A stretch of 7,041 nucleotides of DNA from Opitutaceae bacterium (GCA_003168315.1 PMSP01000107.1:155-7195), one strand, 5' to 3'; numbered from the stretch's first letter, positions 1 through 5,406 are shown. Program-made: numbers and translations. Notes: generated from the letters alone by a model not told the origin.

Positions 1-25
1 GTCAAACGCTATATCCAAAACCGAT

Positions 26-77
26 GGCCGAGGCCTGACTCGGCCTAAGCGTTGCTTTGGCCGAGTTTGCGGCCTCG
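26..77. repeat. Overlapping inverted repeats, possible terminator or attenuator
   Basis: GGCCGAG at 26-32 pairs perfectly with CTCGGCC at 39-45 across a 6-nt loop, and a moderately T-rich stretch follows (46-58). A second GGCCGAG at 59-65 can pair with the same CTCGGCC arm across a 13-nt loop, and CGAGGCC at 29-35 can also pair with GGCCTCG at 71-77. The arms are therefore mutually exclusive. The first hairpin could end a gene lying left of the window. The alternation could also act as a leader switch for the coiled-coil gene downstream. The pairing is seen directly; the role is inferred. Confidence 0.4.
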
Positions 78-283
78 AATGAGATCAATCGTCATGTGAA
101 ATGGCGCAGACTTGCCGACGCGTCCAATCCACCGCAACCGCCTCCAATGTCGCAACACTGCAGGAAGTTGAGCCTATCCAAACCAGCTTGTGCTGGGTGC
201 CCTGCGCGAACGCGTTTTCTTGGGCAACAAGGTCGCTCAACCCCCGGATTTTGTTGTCTAACCGCGCAGAATCTCAAATCTCC

Positions 284-1108
284 GTGATCGAACCCCCACC
301 CAAGATTTCCCCAAAAGACACACGATTCCCTCCCGAGGAGGAAGAGCCCAATCCCGCGGGAACGCCCTTTGCCGTTCGCGCGGTGGGCTTTGTTTTCGCG
401 ATAATTCTGGTCGTCCTTGCCTGCGTGGCCTACCGGCTGAATTCCGCGGTGACCAATGAAAAGGCGCAACTCGCACAGGCTGCTTCCGAAAACGATCAGG
501 CAAAGGCCGCCTTGGGAAAGGCCGAAGCGCGGGCGACCGACCTCCAGCTGCAACTCGACAGGGGCAAGAGCCTGCGGTCGGACCTGCAGGCGCAGCTGGA
601 CAAGGCGCAAGTCAGGCAGTCGGACCTCCAGGCACAGCTTGGGAAGGCCGGTGCCGACCTCCGGTCCCAGGCGGACAAGGCCGAGGCCCGGGCGTCTGAA
701 ATGCAGGCTGAATTTCAGGCCAAGATCAATTCGGCCAGCGATGACTCGTCCCGGCTGCGCAAGGACCTCGATCAGGCCAGGAGCCAGGCGGAGGGTCTGA
801 AGTCGCAGCTGGCAAAGGCCCAGAGCGACCTCGCGAGGTTGCATCCGTTGGCCGTCAAGGCGCGGATCTTGCCCGTGACGACCTCATTCGAAAAAAACTT
901 TTGGGACCGCGGATTCACGTTGCACGTGAAAAATCTGAGTCCCGACCCCCTGAATGTGAACATCACGATCACCGGTACGGGAAATGCGTTCGCCAAGTCT
1001 GTCGCGATGGAAAGCGGCGGATCGATCAATGTTGAAAACCTGGCTGAGGGAGCGAGGGTGGTCATTGAAAACGCCGGATACGACACGTTGAGCGTGACCG
1101 CGCAGTGA
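284..1108 (+). CDS. Membrane-anchored coiled-coil protein with beta-rich C-terminal domain, function unknown
   Basis: I do not recognise a named family. With the GTG start at 284 the product is 274 aa. It has a short acidic, Pro-rich cytoplasmic head (1-30, with a run of four Glu), one hydrophobic segment at about 33-50 (rich in V, F, A, I, L), a long Ala/Gln/Lys/Asp-rich coiled coil at about 55-180, and a 90-residue C-terminal domain whose alternating hydrophobic pattern suggests a beta sandwich. Anchor followed by coil suggests type II topology with the C-terminus in the periplasm. Residues 85-126 are three 14-residue units (double heptads beginning T/S-D-L-Q) encoded by 42-bp tandem repeats at 536-661. 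The frame is open back to 101, but the upstream translation has low-complexity, non-protein character, so GTG 284 is preferred; no clear ribosome binding site precedes it. A structural or scaffolding envelope role is possible but inferred. Confidence 0.8.
   Translation: MIEPPPKISPKDTRFPPEEEEPNPAGTPFAVRAVGFVFAIILVVLACVAYRLNSAVTNEKAQLAQAASENDQAKAALGKAEARATDLQLQLDRGKSLRSDLQAQLDKAQVRQSDLQAQLGKAGADLRSQADKAEARASEMQAEFQAKINSASDDSSRLRKDLDQARSQAEGLKSQLAKAQSDLARLHPLAVKARILPVTTSFEKNFWDRGFTLHVKNLSPDPLNVNITITGTGNAFAKSVAMESGGSINVENLAEGARVVIENAGYDTLSVTAQ
536..661 (+). repeat. Three tandem 42-bp coding repeats
   Basis: Units start at 536, 578 and 620. Each encodes a 14-residue double heptad with the pattern (T/S)-D-L-Q-x-Q-L. 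The second and third are nearly identical at DNA level over their first 20 bases, differing mainly at third codon positions. They extend the coiled coil of the host gene, and unit number could vary between strains. Confidence 0.7.
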
Positions 1109-1229
1109 CGGGCGTCCGCGGGCAACCGCAGGGCGGGCGGACGGGTGGCAACGCGGGGCAAAGGCCACGCAATTCAGAGGGAAATGGAAACAATCTCGGC
1201 AGGAGCCCTCAATCGACCGAGGCGCAGCC
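1109..1229. other. Intergenic between convergent gene ends, with possible terminator hairpin
   Basis: CGTCCGC at 1113-1119 pairs with GCGGACG at 1137-1143, five bases past the stop of the coiled-coil gene. The stem is 7 bp with a 17-nt loop and no T tract, so it is at best a weak terminator. I looked for remaining pieces of the neighbouring C45 gene in all three minus-strand frames of this interval and saw no recognisable similarity. Confidence 0.3.
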
Positions 1230-1485
1230 TCAACGGCCCCCAGGTTCAGATCCCTTATCCACGCGGAGAAGTTCGGTGATTTCCCTGGCCATGAGATAGC
1301 CGTGCTGAAATCCCCTTTCACGGGGGCCACCCTCAACGTGAAGGTAGGTCCAGCCAGCCTTCTGGTGTCGGCTTGCGTGTTCGAGCCAGCCGCTTTCCGT
1401 GGCCGTCAGGGCCGCCGAGCCATGGGTAAGCGCCAATGCTGCAAACGAGGGCGATCCCCAATGGAATCCAGCGAGTTCGCGTCAC
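1230..1485 (-). pseudogene. Broken N-terminus of a C45-type acyltransferase / phospholipase B-like protein
   Basis: The stretch GWTYLHVEGGPRERGFQHGY (encoded at about 1355-1296) matches, from memory, the conserved mature N-terminus of the C45 autoproteolytic acyltransferase / phospholipase B-like hydrolases, where a Trp-x-x-x-His-x-Glu-Gly-x-Pro block precedes G-x-Q-H-G-Y-L. The frame stops with TGA at 1230-1232, so the nucleophile and catalytic core are absent; family members are several hundred residues long. This frame has no convincing start. A different frame opens with GTG at 1483-1485 and gives a good signal peptide (basic V-T-R-T-R-W, then a hydrophobic core ending near A-Y-P-W-L-G-G, about 1410). 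Joining them needs a single extra base (or two lost) somewhere near 1400-1427. A frameshift plus 3' truncation marks a decaying gene. The GTG overlaps the TGA of the small ORF upstream, which hints at an old operon. Confidence 0.65.
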
Positions 1486-1604
1486 GCTGCAAGTTGAAAC
1501 GCCAGTTGCACGCCGCCAAGCGGCCTAAAGGCCTCGATGTCGTAGGCGGACGAAAGCTCGCCCGCTGGCTTGAAGGTGCCAACTTGCGGGCCGGAGAGCC
1601 CCAT
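1482..1604 (-). CDS. Possible 40-aa small ORF between the secreted protein and the C45 remnant
   Basis: An ATG at 1604-1602 lies two bases after the TAG (1609-1607) of the secreted-protein gene, with the purine-rich GGAAAAG five bases before it as a plausible ribosome binding site. The 40-residue product starts MGLSGPQVGT and ends QLAFQLAA. It has no Cys, no transmembrane segment and no motif I recognise. Its TGA (1484-1482) overlaps the GTG start of the C45 remnant as GTGA, the usual four-base arrangement of translationally coupled genes. The spacing on both sides is what supports it. It could equally be the tail of a degenerate gene or a chance frame, and a short hairpin (GCCGC, caa, GCGGC at 1512-1524) lies within it. 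Confidence 0.35.
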   Translation of the reverse strand: MGLSGPQVGTFKPAGELSSAYDIEAFRPLGGVQLAFQLAA

Positions 1605-1606
1605 TG

Positions 1607-2380
1607 CTACTTTTCCGCGTGCGCGGGCGTTCCATCCGACCACCTGCCAACCGGCACAAAGAAGATAATTTCCGGTTCCGGAACATCGGTGAACTCATCA
1701 TTGAACACGACTGGCGATCCAGGAAGGTTTGCCCCCCAGCTCGCTCCGTCGGTCTTTGGAATGTGAAACATCAGGTGGGGATGCCAGTGTCCGGCGGAAT
1801 CGCCGAGATATCCGTCTTTCGCCATCATATAGGACATCGCACCGGTCTCGGGCACGGGAAGTTCGCCCTTCGCGACCGCGGCAACGATGCTCTCGTGCAT
1901 TTGCGCCTTTGATACGCCGGCCAACACCAATTTAGTCCGATTGAGCGTGTAGGGAAGAATTGATCTCACCGCCGCCGGATTGTAGCAGACCGGACCGCGC
2001 ATTTTCGGGTTCCAAAATTCCGGGCTGTCAAATGGTGACATCCATGATCGCTCGACAAGACACGTGAAGCCACTTTTGCCATCGATGGCCGTCTCGTAAC
2101 CGTTCTTTCCAAGAACAAGGACAGTTGCATCGCGTGAAATCGCCTCCGGGGCTGCACTTCGCGCCAGAGCGATCTCGGCACCTCGGTCCATGAGGTACTG
2201 ATCGATGGGCGCCATCGCAGGATATTGAGTCTTTGCCTCTTGTGCCTGCACTCCGGGAAGTACGCACAGAGCAAGCGCCAGCATCATCATGAAAAACTTG
2301 CGGGCTCGCTCCGAAGGCACGCGTTCGCTTCTTTTGGTTACGAGTGCGGGTCGAGATGCCTTGTCGAATTTTGAGTTCAT
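1607..2380 (-). CDS. Secreted protein of unknown function
   Basis: With the ATG at 2380 the product is 257 aa. It has a long basic N-terminal region and a hydrophobic signal core at about 31-45 (M-M-M-L-A-L-A-L-C-V-L-P-G) followed by V-Q-A-Q, a good signal peptidase I site near residue 46. It should be exported. The mature part has two Cys (107 and 132) that may form a disulfide, a Trp/Pro-rich middle, and HWHPHLMF at 198-205, three His in a conserved-looking cluster that might bind metal. From memory it belongs to a widespread family of uncharacterised secreted bacterial proteins with the same blocks (M-A-P-I-D-Q-Y-L-M near the mature N-terminus, H-W-H-P-H and W-G-A-N-L-P near the end). The frame extends to 2425, but the inverted repeat at 2411-2431 lies across that extension; the ATG at 2290 right before the signal core is the other candidate start. 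An upstream GAGAA about 9-12 bases before 2380 is a weak ribosome binding site. Confidence 0.8.
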   Translation of the reverse strand: MNSKFDKASRPALVTKRSERVPSERARKFFMMMLALALCVLPGVQAQEAKTQYPAMAPIDQYLMDRGAEIALARSAAPEAISRDATVLVLGKNGYETAIDGKSGFTCLVERSWMSPFDSPEFWNPKMRGPVCYNPAAVRSILPYTLNRTKLVLAGVSKAQMHESIVAAVAKGELPVPETGAMSYMMAKDGYLGDSAGHWHPHLMFHIPKTDGASWGANLPGSPVVFNDEFTDVPEPEIIFFVPVGRWSDGTPAHAEK

Positions 2381-2410
2381 AGCGGTGTTTCTCAATAGCT
2401 CAACGAACGA

Positions 2411-2431
2411 CCCCAAATCGGACATTTGGGG
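2411..2431. repeat. Perfect 8-bp inverted repeat upstream of the secreted-protein gene
   Basis: CCCCAAAT (2411-2418) and ATTTGGGG (2424-2431) are perfectly complementary around a 5-nt centre. The site lies 31-51 bp upstream of the ATG at 2380, which suits either a repressor operator or a hairpin in the 5' untranslated RNA. There is no T tract, so a terminator is unlikely. A half-site-like GATTTGG recurs at 2481-2487. Confidence 0.5.
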
Positions 2432-2495
2432 GCAACTTTCAAGCCCGCCATTTCATTCCCTTTTGGGTTTGGGCGCACGTGATTTGGAAAGTTGC
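2432..2495. repeat. Nested inverted repeats (9-bp outer arms)
   Basis: GCAACTTTC (2432-2440) pairs perfectly with GAAAGTTGC (2487-2495). Inside it GCCC (2443-2446) pairs with GGGC (2471-2474), and CCC (2458-2460) with GGG (2465-2467) around TTTT. The three stems nest in register and start directly beside the 2411-2431 repeat. A CACGTG palindrome sits at 2476-2481. It could be a structured leader or a double operator. Confidence 0.45.
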
Positions 2496-2575
2496 GTCGC
2501 GGGTCGAGCGCCCGGCTCCATCAATCAGACAAATTCCAGACAATACCGAGTGAAAAATAGCTGCTAAAGTCGATT

Positions 2576-2596
2576 AACTCAGAGATGGCCTGAGTT
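2576..2596. repeat. 7-bp inverted repeat, possible operator or hairpin
   Basis: AACTCAG (2576-2582) and CTGAGTT (2590-2596) are perfectly complementary around a 7-nt centre. The site is about 144 bp upstream of the 39-aa peptide gene. No T tract follows on either strand. Confidence 0.35.
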
Positions 2597-2739
2597 CCGC
2601 AGGCAAATGGCATTAATAGGATTGACCGGCCAATTGAGCGCATTCAGAGAATCCGCAGACTGTTATTTTAAGCATTAAGCCAAGACGTTCTGACCAATCG
2701 CTCCCAACGAGCAATAAAACCTGAAATCCACGAAATAAA

Positions 2740-2859
2740 ATGGCCTCACCAAAGAAAAAAGCTACGGCAAAACCCAGCATCAAGTTCAAGGATCTCAAGA
2801 CGAAGAAGAACCCCAAGGGCGGCGCATACGACGAGGCCCTGAAGCATAAAGACCTGTAA
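2740..2859 (+). CDS. 39-aa Lys-rich peptide with a KNPKGG motif
   Basis: The ATG at 2740 opens a 39-residue frame ending with TAA at 2857-2859. The N-terminal half is basic (K-K-K, then alternating Ala/Lys/Pro), followed by IKFKDLKTKKNPKGG at residues 14-28 and a short tail A-Y-D-E-A-L-K-H-K-D-L. From memory, short proteins with a basic N-terminus and a block like D-L-x-x-K-K-x-x-K-G-G recur in several bacterial phyla, mostly uncharacterised. The Gly-Gly with an 11-residue remainder recalls double-glycine leader peptides cleaved on export, but no peptidase-transporter or modifying enzyme lies in the window and the tail has no Cys, Ser or Thr. A small nucleic-acid-binding or stress peptide is the other option. 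No Shine-Dalgarno sequence is visible; the six bases before ATG are AATAAA preceded by ACG. Third-position usage looks coding. Confidence 0.6.
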   Translation: MASPKKKATAKPSIKFKDLKTKKNPKGGAYDEALKHKDL

Positions 2860-2893
2860 TTAGGAGAGCTAGACGAGTCGCTTGCGCGGCACC

Positions 2894-2954
2894 CCAGGTT
2901 CAAGGCGGCATCGCCTGGCAACCGGGTCTCTCGGCGGATGCCGGGCCCACATCC
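2894..2954. terminator. Possible bidirectional terminator region between convergent genes
   Basis: Between the 39-aa peptide gene and the convergent 131-aa gene, AGGCG (2903-2907) pairs with CGCCT (2912-2916) around gcat, with CCAGG (2894-2898) and CCTGG (2914-2918) as an alternative outer pairing, and GGATG (2936-2940) pairs with CATCC (2950-2954). Position fits termination, but there are no T tracts. Confidence 0.3.
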
Positions 2955-2981
2955 GGGAAACTCCGCCATCTTGTCCCGGCC

Positions 2982-3377
2982 CTAGCTGATGATCTCCTTG
3001 GCCTTCTTCTTGCCGAGCATCCTCTGTCCTTCGAGGTCGATCGCGGGCTGAAGGGCCTTCGCGCCTGCCGGGTTGCCTGCGGCGATCAACCTTTTCTGTT
3101 CCTTTTCGTTATTGTCGATCGCCTGTTGTTCCTGAGCCTCCTTCGCGGAAATCGCGGCAAGCTCCGCCCCGTGGTACTTCGGAGCCTCCCTCACGGCTGA
3201 CTCGGCCTCCACAATGCCCTCATAGTACTGCCTCGCAGAGGCGTTGCCCTCATCCATCTTCTTTTTCTTGTCGGGATCCTTCTCCGCAGCCGCCTTCTTC
3301 TCGTCTTCCTCCAGATCTTTCTTGAGCTTATCGAGGTCGGCATCCTTGTGGATCTTATCGGCAGATGAGGCTCCCAT
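2982..3377 (-). CDS. 131-aa charged helical protein, function unknown
   Basis: I do not recognise the family. The product has no signal peptide, no transmembrane segment and no Cys, and looks almost entirely helical. Residues 12-42 form a highly charged Lys/Glu/Asp stretch (D-L-D-K-L-K-K-D-L-E-E-D-E-K-K and D-P-D-K-K-K-K), the middle is Ala/Glu/Gln-rich and coiled-coil-like (55-95), and the C-terminus is basic (L-G-K-K-K-A-K-E-I-I-S). It is probably cytoplasmic. The start is well supported: AGAAAGG ends seven bases before the ATG, the best ribosome binding site in the window. It lies 107 bp downstream of the decarboxylase on the same strand, so it may be read through from it or have its own promoter. 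It converges on the Lys-rich 39-aa peptide gene. Confidence 0.7.
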   Translation of the reverse strand: MGASSADKIHKDADLDKLKKDLEEDEKKAAAEKDPDKKKKMDEGNASARQYYEGIVEAESAVREAPKYHGAELAAISAKEAQEQQAIDNNEKEQKRLIAAGNPAGAKALQPAIDLEGQRMLGKKKAKEIIS

Positions 3378-3484
3378 AAATTGACCTTTCTGTTGTGATT
3401 GACCGACGCGTGGTTTGGGTTTCCCGGAACGCCCGCATTTTGTCCGCGGGGGACGACTGCCTCAAGCGGAAATTCAGCCCCGGA
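3378..3484 (-). other. Short spacer downstream of the decarboxylase gene
   Basis: The 107-bp gap holds one hairpin, CCCGC (3432-3436) with GCGGG (3446-3450) around a 9-nt loop, and an overlapping GTCC/GGAC pairing. It may attenuate transcription from the decarboxylase. The Shine-Dalgarno sequence of the 131-aa gene lies at its left end. Base composition drops from very GC-rich to moderate here. Confidence 0.35.
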
Positions 3485-4900
3485 TCAGCCTGACGGCCCC
3501 GGGGCATCCTCCTCGAGCGCCCGCGCGATGCAACTGACGGTGCGTTCCACGTCGCTCGCGGTAGTCCGCCAGCTGCAGACACTCACGCGCATGGCACGCC
3601 GACCCTGCCACATCGTGCCGCTGAACAGGGCCTCGCCGCCGGCGCAGATCGCCTCGACGATGGCATCCGTCCGGCGGTCGTGGTCCGCCGGTCCGGCCCC
3701 GGCGCGCCGATCGATGAAGCGCACCAGGCCCTGGTTCAGGGTCGGCATGAACAGGACCTCGGCTCCATCCAGGCGCCCGATCCCCGTGACCAGGGCGTGC
3801 GCATGGTCGCAGCAATTCTCGACCAGTCCGGCTATGCCCCCGCGGCCCAACTGGCGGATCGCGGCGTAGGTGGGAAAGCCGCGCGCCCGCCGGGACCACT
3901 CCGGGTTCCAGTCACCCTCGTCCCGCACGTCGGACGAGTACGAGATGTAGTTCACGCGGGTTGCCATGGCCGAGCGATGCGCGGCCCCGTCCGCCACGAA
4001 GGCGTACCCGCAGTCGTAGGGGACGTTGAGCCACTTGTGCCCGTCGGTGGCCCAGGAATCGGCCATCGACGCCCCGCTCATGCGGGGCCGCAGCCGCGGG
4101 CTGGCCGCCGCCCACAATCCGAACGCCCCGTCGACGTGGACCCACGCGCCGTATTTCTTTGCGATCGGGATCAGCTCGGAAAAGGAATCGAAGGCGCCGA
4201 TGTTGAGGTCCCCGGCCTGCAGGACAACGACCGTCGGGGCGTCGGGCGACGCCGCCAGCGCGCTCTCCAGCAATCCTGCGTCCAACCGCCCGTCGGACGC
4301 GGTGGGAAGCTCGGCCATCTGATTGGTTCCGATACCCAGAAGCCTCAGCGCGCGGTCGATGGATCCGTGGCGGTGGCCGCCGGATATCACCCGGATTGCC
4401 GGGGCCGAGAAAAGCCCCTGGGTCTCGACATTCCAGCCCCTTTGCGCGAGCAACGCGTGCCGTGCGGCGGCGAGGCAGGTCACGTGGGCCATCTGGCAGC
4501 CGGTCACCAGGGCGAACGAGGCCGACGGGGGCAGGCCGAGTATCGACTTGAGCCATTCCCCGACGACCTCCTCGACGACCGCTGCGGCGGGGGCGGTGGA
4601 ATAGCTCGCCGCGTTCTGATCCCAGGCGGCCGCCAGCCAGTCCGCGCCGACGGCGGCCGTCACGGAGCTTCCGATCACCCACCCGAAGAAGCGGCCCCCG
4701 GCCGAGGCGTTCAGACCGCCGCGCACGTCCGCCACCAGTTCGAGAAGGACCTGTTCCGCCGGAACCCCCTCCGCGGCGAGCGGCCGCCGGAGCCGCCCGC
4801 GAAGATCGGCGAGGTCGGCGGTAGCCCTCACCGGCATCCCTTCCAGCCCTTCAAGGAAGGCAATAGCCTCGGATGCGGCGGTCTTCAGGGGTGCGCTCAC
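3485..4900 (-). CDS. PLP-dependent decarboxylase-like enzyme (group II, fold type I)
   Basis: The 471-aa product is a full-length member of the pyridoxal-dependent decarboxylase family (aromatic amino acid, glutamate, histidine and related decarboxylases). Cofactor residues are all visible: a phosphate-binding block with T-G-C-Q-M-A-H at 133-139, the ring-stacking His in H-x-S at 178-180, the Asp that pairs with the pyridine nitrogen in HVDGAFG (Asp257), and the Schiff-base Lys in DGHKW (Lys289). The C-terminal block F-S-G-T-x-W-x-G-R-x-A-M-R-V-S with S-W-R-T-T (426-447) is typical of a less studied subgroup often labelled only decarboxylase or aspartate aminotransferase family. TGC replaces the T-G-G seen in classical members. 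It should be cytoplasmic and dimeric. The substrate cannot be read from sequence; amino acid decarboxylation is likely but unproven. The GTG start at 4900 lacks a good ribosome binding site and overlaps the TGA of a short upstream ORF; the frame stays open further upstream, so the N-terminus is uncertain. Confidence 0.9.
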   Translation of the reverse strand: MSAPLKTAASEAIAFLEGLEGMPVRATADLADLRGRLRRPLAAEGVPAEQVLLELVADVRGGLNASAGGRFFGWVIGSSVTAAVGADWLAAAWDQNAASYSTAPAAAVVEEVVGEWLKSILGLPPSASFALVTGCQMAHVTCLAAARHALLAQRGWNVETQGLFSAPAIRVISGGHRHGSIDRALRLLGIGTNQMAELPTASDGRLDAGLLESALAASPDAPTVVVLQAGDLNIGAFDSFSELIPIAKKYGAWVHVDGAFGLWAAASPRLRPRMSGASMADSWATDGHKWLNVPYDCGYAFVADGAAHRSAMATRVNYISYSSDVRDEGDWNPEWSRRARGFPTYAAIRQLGRGGIAGLVENCCDHAHALVTGIGRLDGAEVLFMPTLNQGLVRFIDRRAGAGPADHDRRTDAIVEAICAGGEALFSGTMWQGRRAMRVSVCSWRTTASDVERTVSCIARALEEDAPGPSG

Positions 4901-4956
4901 GACTCGCGAAGGGCCAATCCCAGCGTGCGTTGCTGGACATCCGTTTTTTGCTTCAT
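4897..4956 (-). CDS. Possible 19-aa upstream ORF coupled to the decarboxylase start
   Basis: An ATG at 4956 opens a 19-residue frame (MKQKTDVQQRTLGLALRES) whose TGA at 4899-4897 overlaps the decarboxylase GTG as GTGA. The purine run AGAGAA ends three bases before this ATG and could serve as a ribosome binding site, although the spacing is short. Translation of it could deliver ribosomes to the GTG, which itself has no Shine-Dalgarno. The longer version of the same frame (from 5214) runs through strong hairpins and is less likely. This is an inference from geometry only. Confidence 0.25.
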   Translation of the reverse strand: MKQKTDVQQRTLGLALRES

Positions 4957-5050
4957 CGCTTCTCTTTGGGTTTCCAACAGGTATCGTGTAGGCTTCCTTT
5001 GGGGAAGCAACAGGAAGGGAGCACAGCGGTTTTGTCTCGCCGGGCGGATT

Positions 5051-5073
5051 GCAAATTTGCTTTTTTTGGGGGG
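5051..5073 (+). repeat. Palindrome followed by T7G6 homopolymer tract
   Basis: GCAAATTTGC (5051-5060) is a perfect 10-bp palindrome followed at once by seven T (5061-5067) and six G (5068-5073). On the plus strand this is terminator-like in order, but the stem is AT-rich with almost no loop. The tract is a likely slippage site. Confidence 0.4.
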
Positions 5074-5122
5074 CCGAGAGCGGCCAACACCTCCTCCAGA
5101 GCGTGGATCAGTACGAAAGTTG

Positions 5123-5172
5123 CGCTGGCCAAGGCCGGGCTCATCCCCGGCCTCCAGCGTGTCGCTCCAGCG
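5123..5172 (-). terminator. Strong interrupted hairpin with adjacent small hairpin
   Basis: AGGCCGGG (5132-5139) pairs perfectly with CCCGGCCT (5146-5153) around a 6-nt loop. The stem continues with CGCTGG (5123-5128) and CCAGCG (5154-5159) after a 3-nt bulge (5129-5131), 14 bp in all. Next to it TCGCT (5162-5166) pairs with AGCGA (5169-5173) around two bases. It lies about 250 bp downstream of the luciferase-like gene, so it could terminate that transcript, but no U tract follows on the minus strand directly. It may instead be part of a structured RNA or repeat. Confidence 0.4.
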
Positions 5173-5406
5173 ACCCATATTACCCAGGTCTTCCCCAGGG
5201 CGGCATAACCGCACTGGATATCACCCTGGATTATGCAACAAAGCCGATCTTGAGGAACTCACGCGCCTTCGGGACCTCCAAAAGGATTGAGATCTCGGCC
5301 GATCGGCGCCCCGGGGTGAATCCGAAAGCCGGGCCACGCCAGGCGTGAACCATTGTGCCCGCGATGGCGGTAAGAGTCGCAACTGAGATCAGCCGCAGGC
5401 GGAGCG

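Larger units (their letters stand above)
2381..2739. promoter_or_regulatory. Divergent control region, AT-richer, with several inverted repeats
   Basis: This 359-bp gap separates the secreted-protein gene (-) from the 39-aa peptide gene (+), so promoters for both are expected here. I see no near-consensus sigma-70 promoter. Towards the peptide, TTCAGA near 2645 and TATTTT near 2666 are 15 bp apart and are a poor candidate. Both flanks are AT-richer than the coding DNA. Separate entries list the inverted repeats. The 118-aa minus-strand frame at 2613-2969 is rejected because it is the Phe/Leu-rich antisense of the Lys-rich peptide. Confidence 0.45.
4901..5406. other. 506-bp gap without a convincing gene, rich in hairpins
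   Basis: Several short frames are open on both strands because of high GC content, but none has recognisable motifs or a consistent start. What it holds: a 14-bp interrupted hairpin at 5123-5159 with a small one beside it at 5161-5172, a 6-bp hairpin GCTTCC/GGAAGC at 4992-5008, a GCAAATTTGC palindrome running into T7G6 at 5051-5073, and palindromes GCCGATCGGC (5298-5307) and CCCCGGGG (5309-5316). It should contain the end of the luciferase-like gene transcript and the promoter of the decarboxylase. It could hold a structured RNA or a dispersed repeat. Confidence 0.5.

Noticed and set aside
92..844. 250-aa minus-strand open frame opposite the coiled-coil gene
   Set aside because: Its Leu/Arg/Gly repeats are the mirror of the Gln/Ala/Lys coiled-coil codons on the plus strand; no domain is visible.
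1302..1766. 154-aa plus-strand open frame
   Set aside because: It lies across the C45 remnant, the 40-aa ORF and the end of the secreted-protein gene on the other strand, with no motif of its own.
2613..2969. 118-aa minus-strand open frame with hydrophobic runs
   Set aside because: The Phe/Leu runs are the antisense of Lys codons in the 39-aa peptide, so the apparent membrane segments are an artefact.
4897..5214. 105-aa minus-strand open frame ahead of the decarboxylase
   Set aside because: It starts in a GTG without a ribosome binding site, reads straight through the strong hairpin at 5123-5159 and has Arg/Gly/Pro-rich composition; only its last 19 codons are kept as a possible leader ORF.
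3680..5290. 536-aa plus-strand open frame opposite the decarboxylase
   Set aside because: It is antisense to a gene with all PLP-binding residues intact; its Arg/Gly/Pro-rich composition is typical of a GC-rich shadow and it runs on into the hairpin-rich gap.
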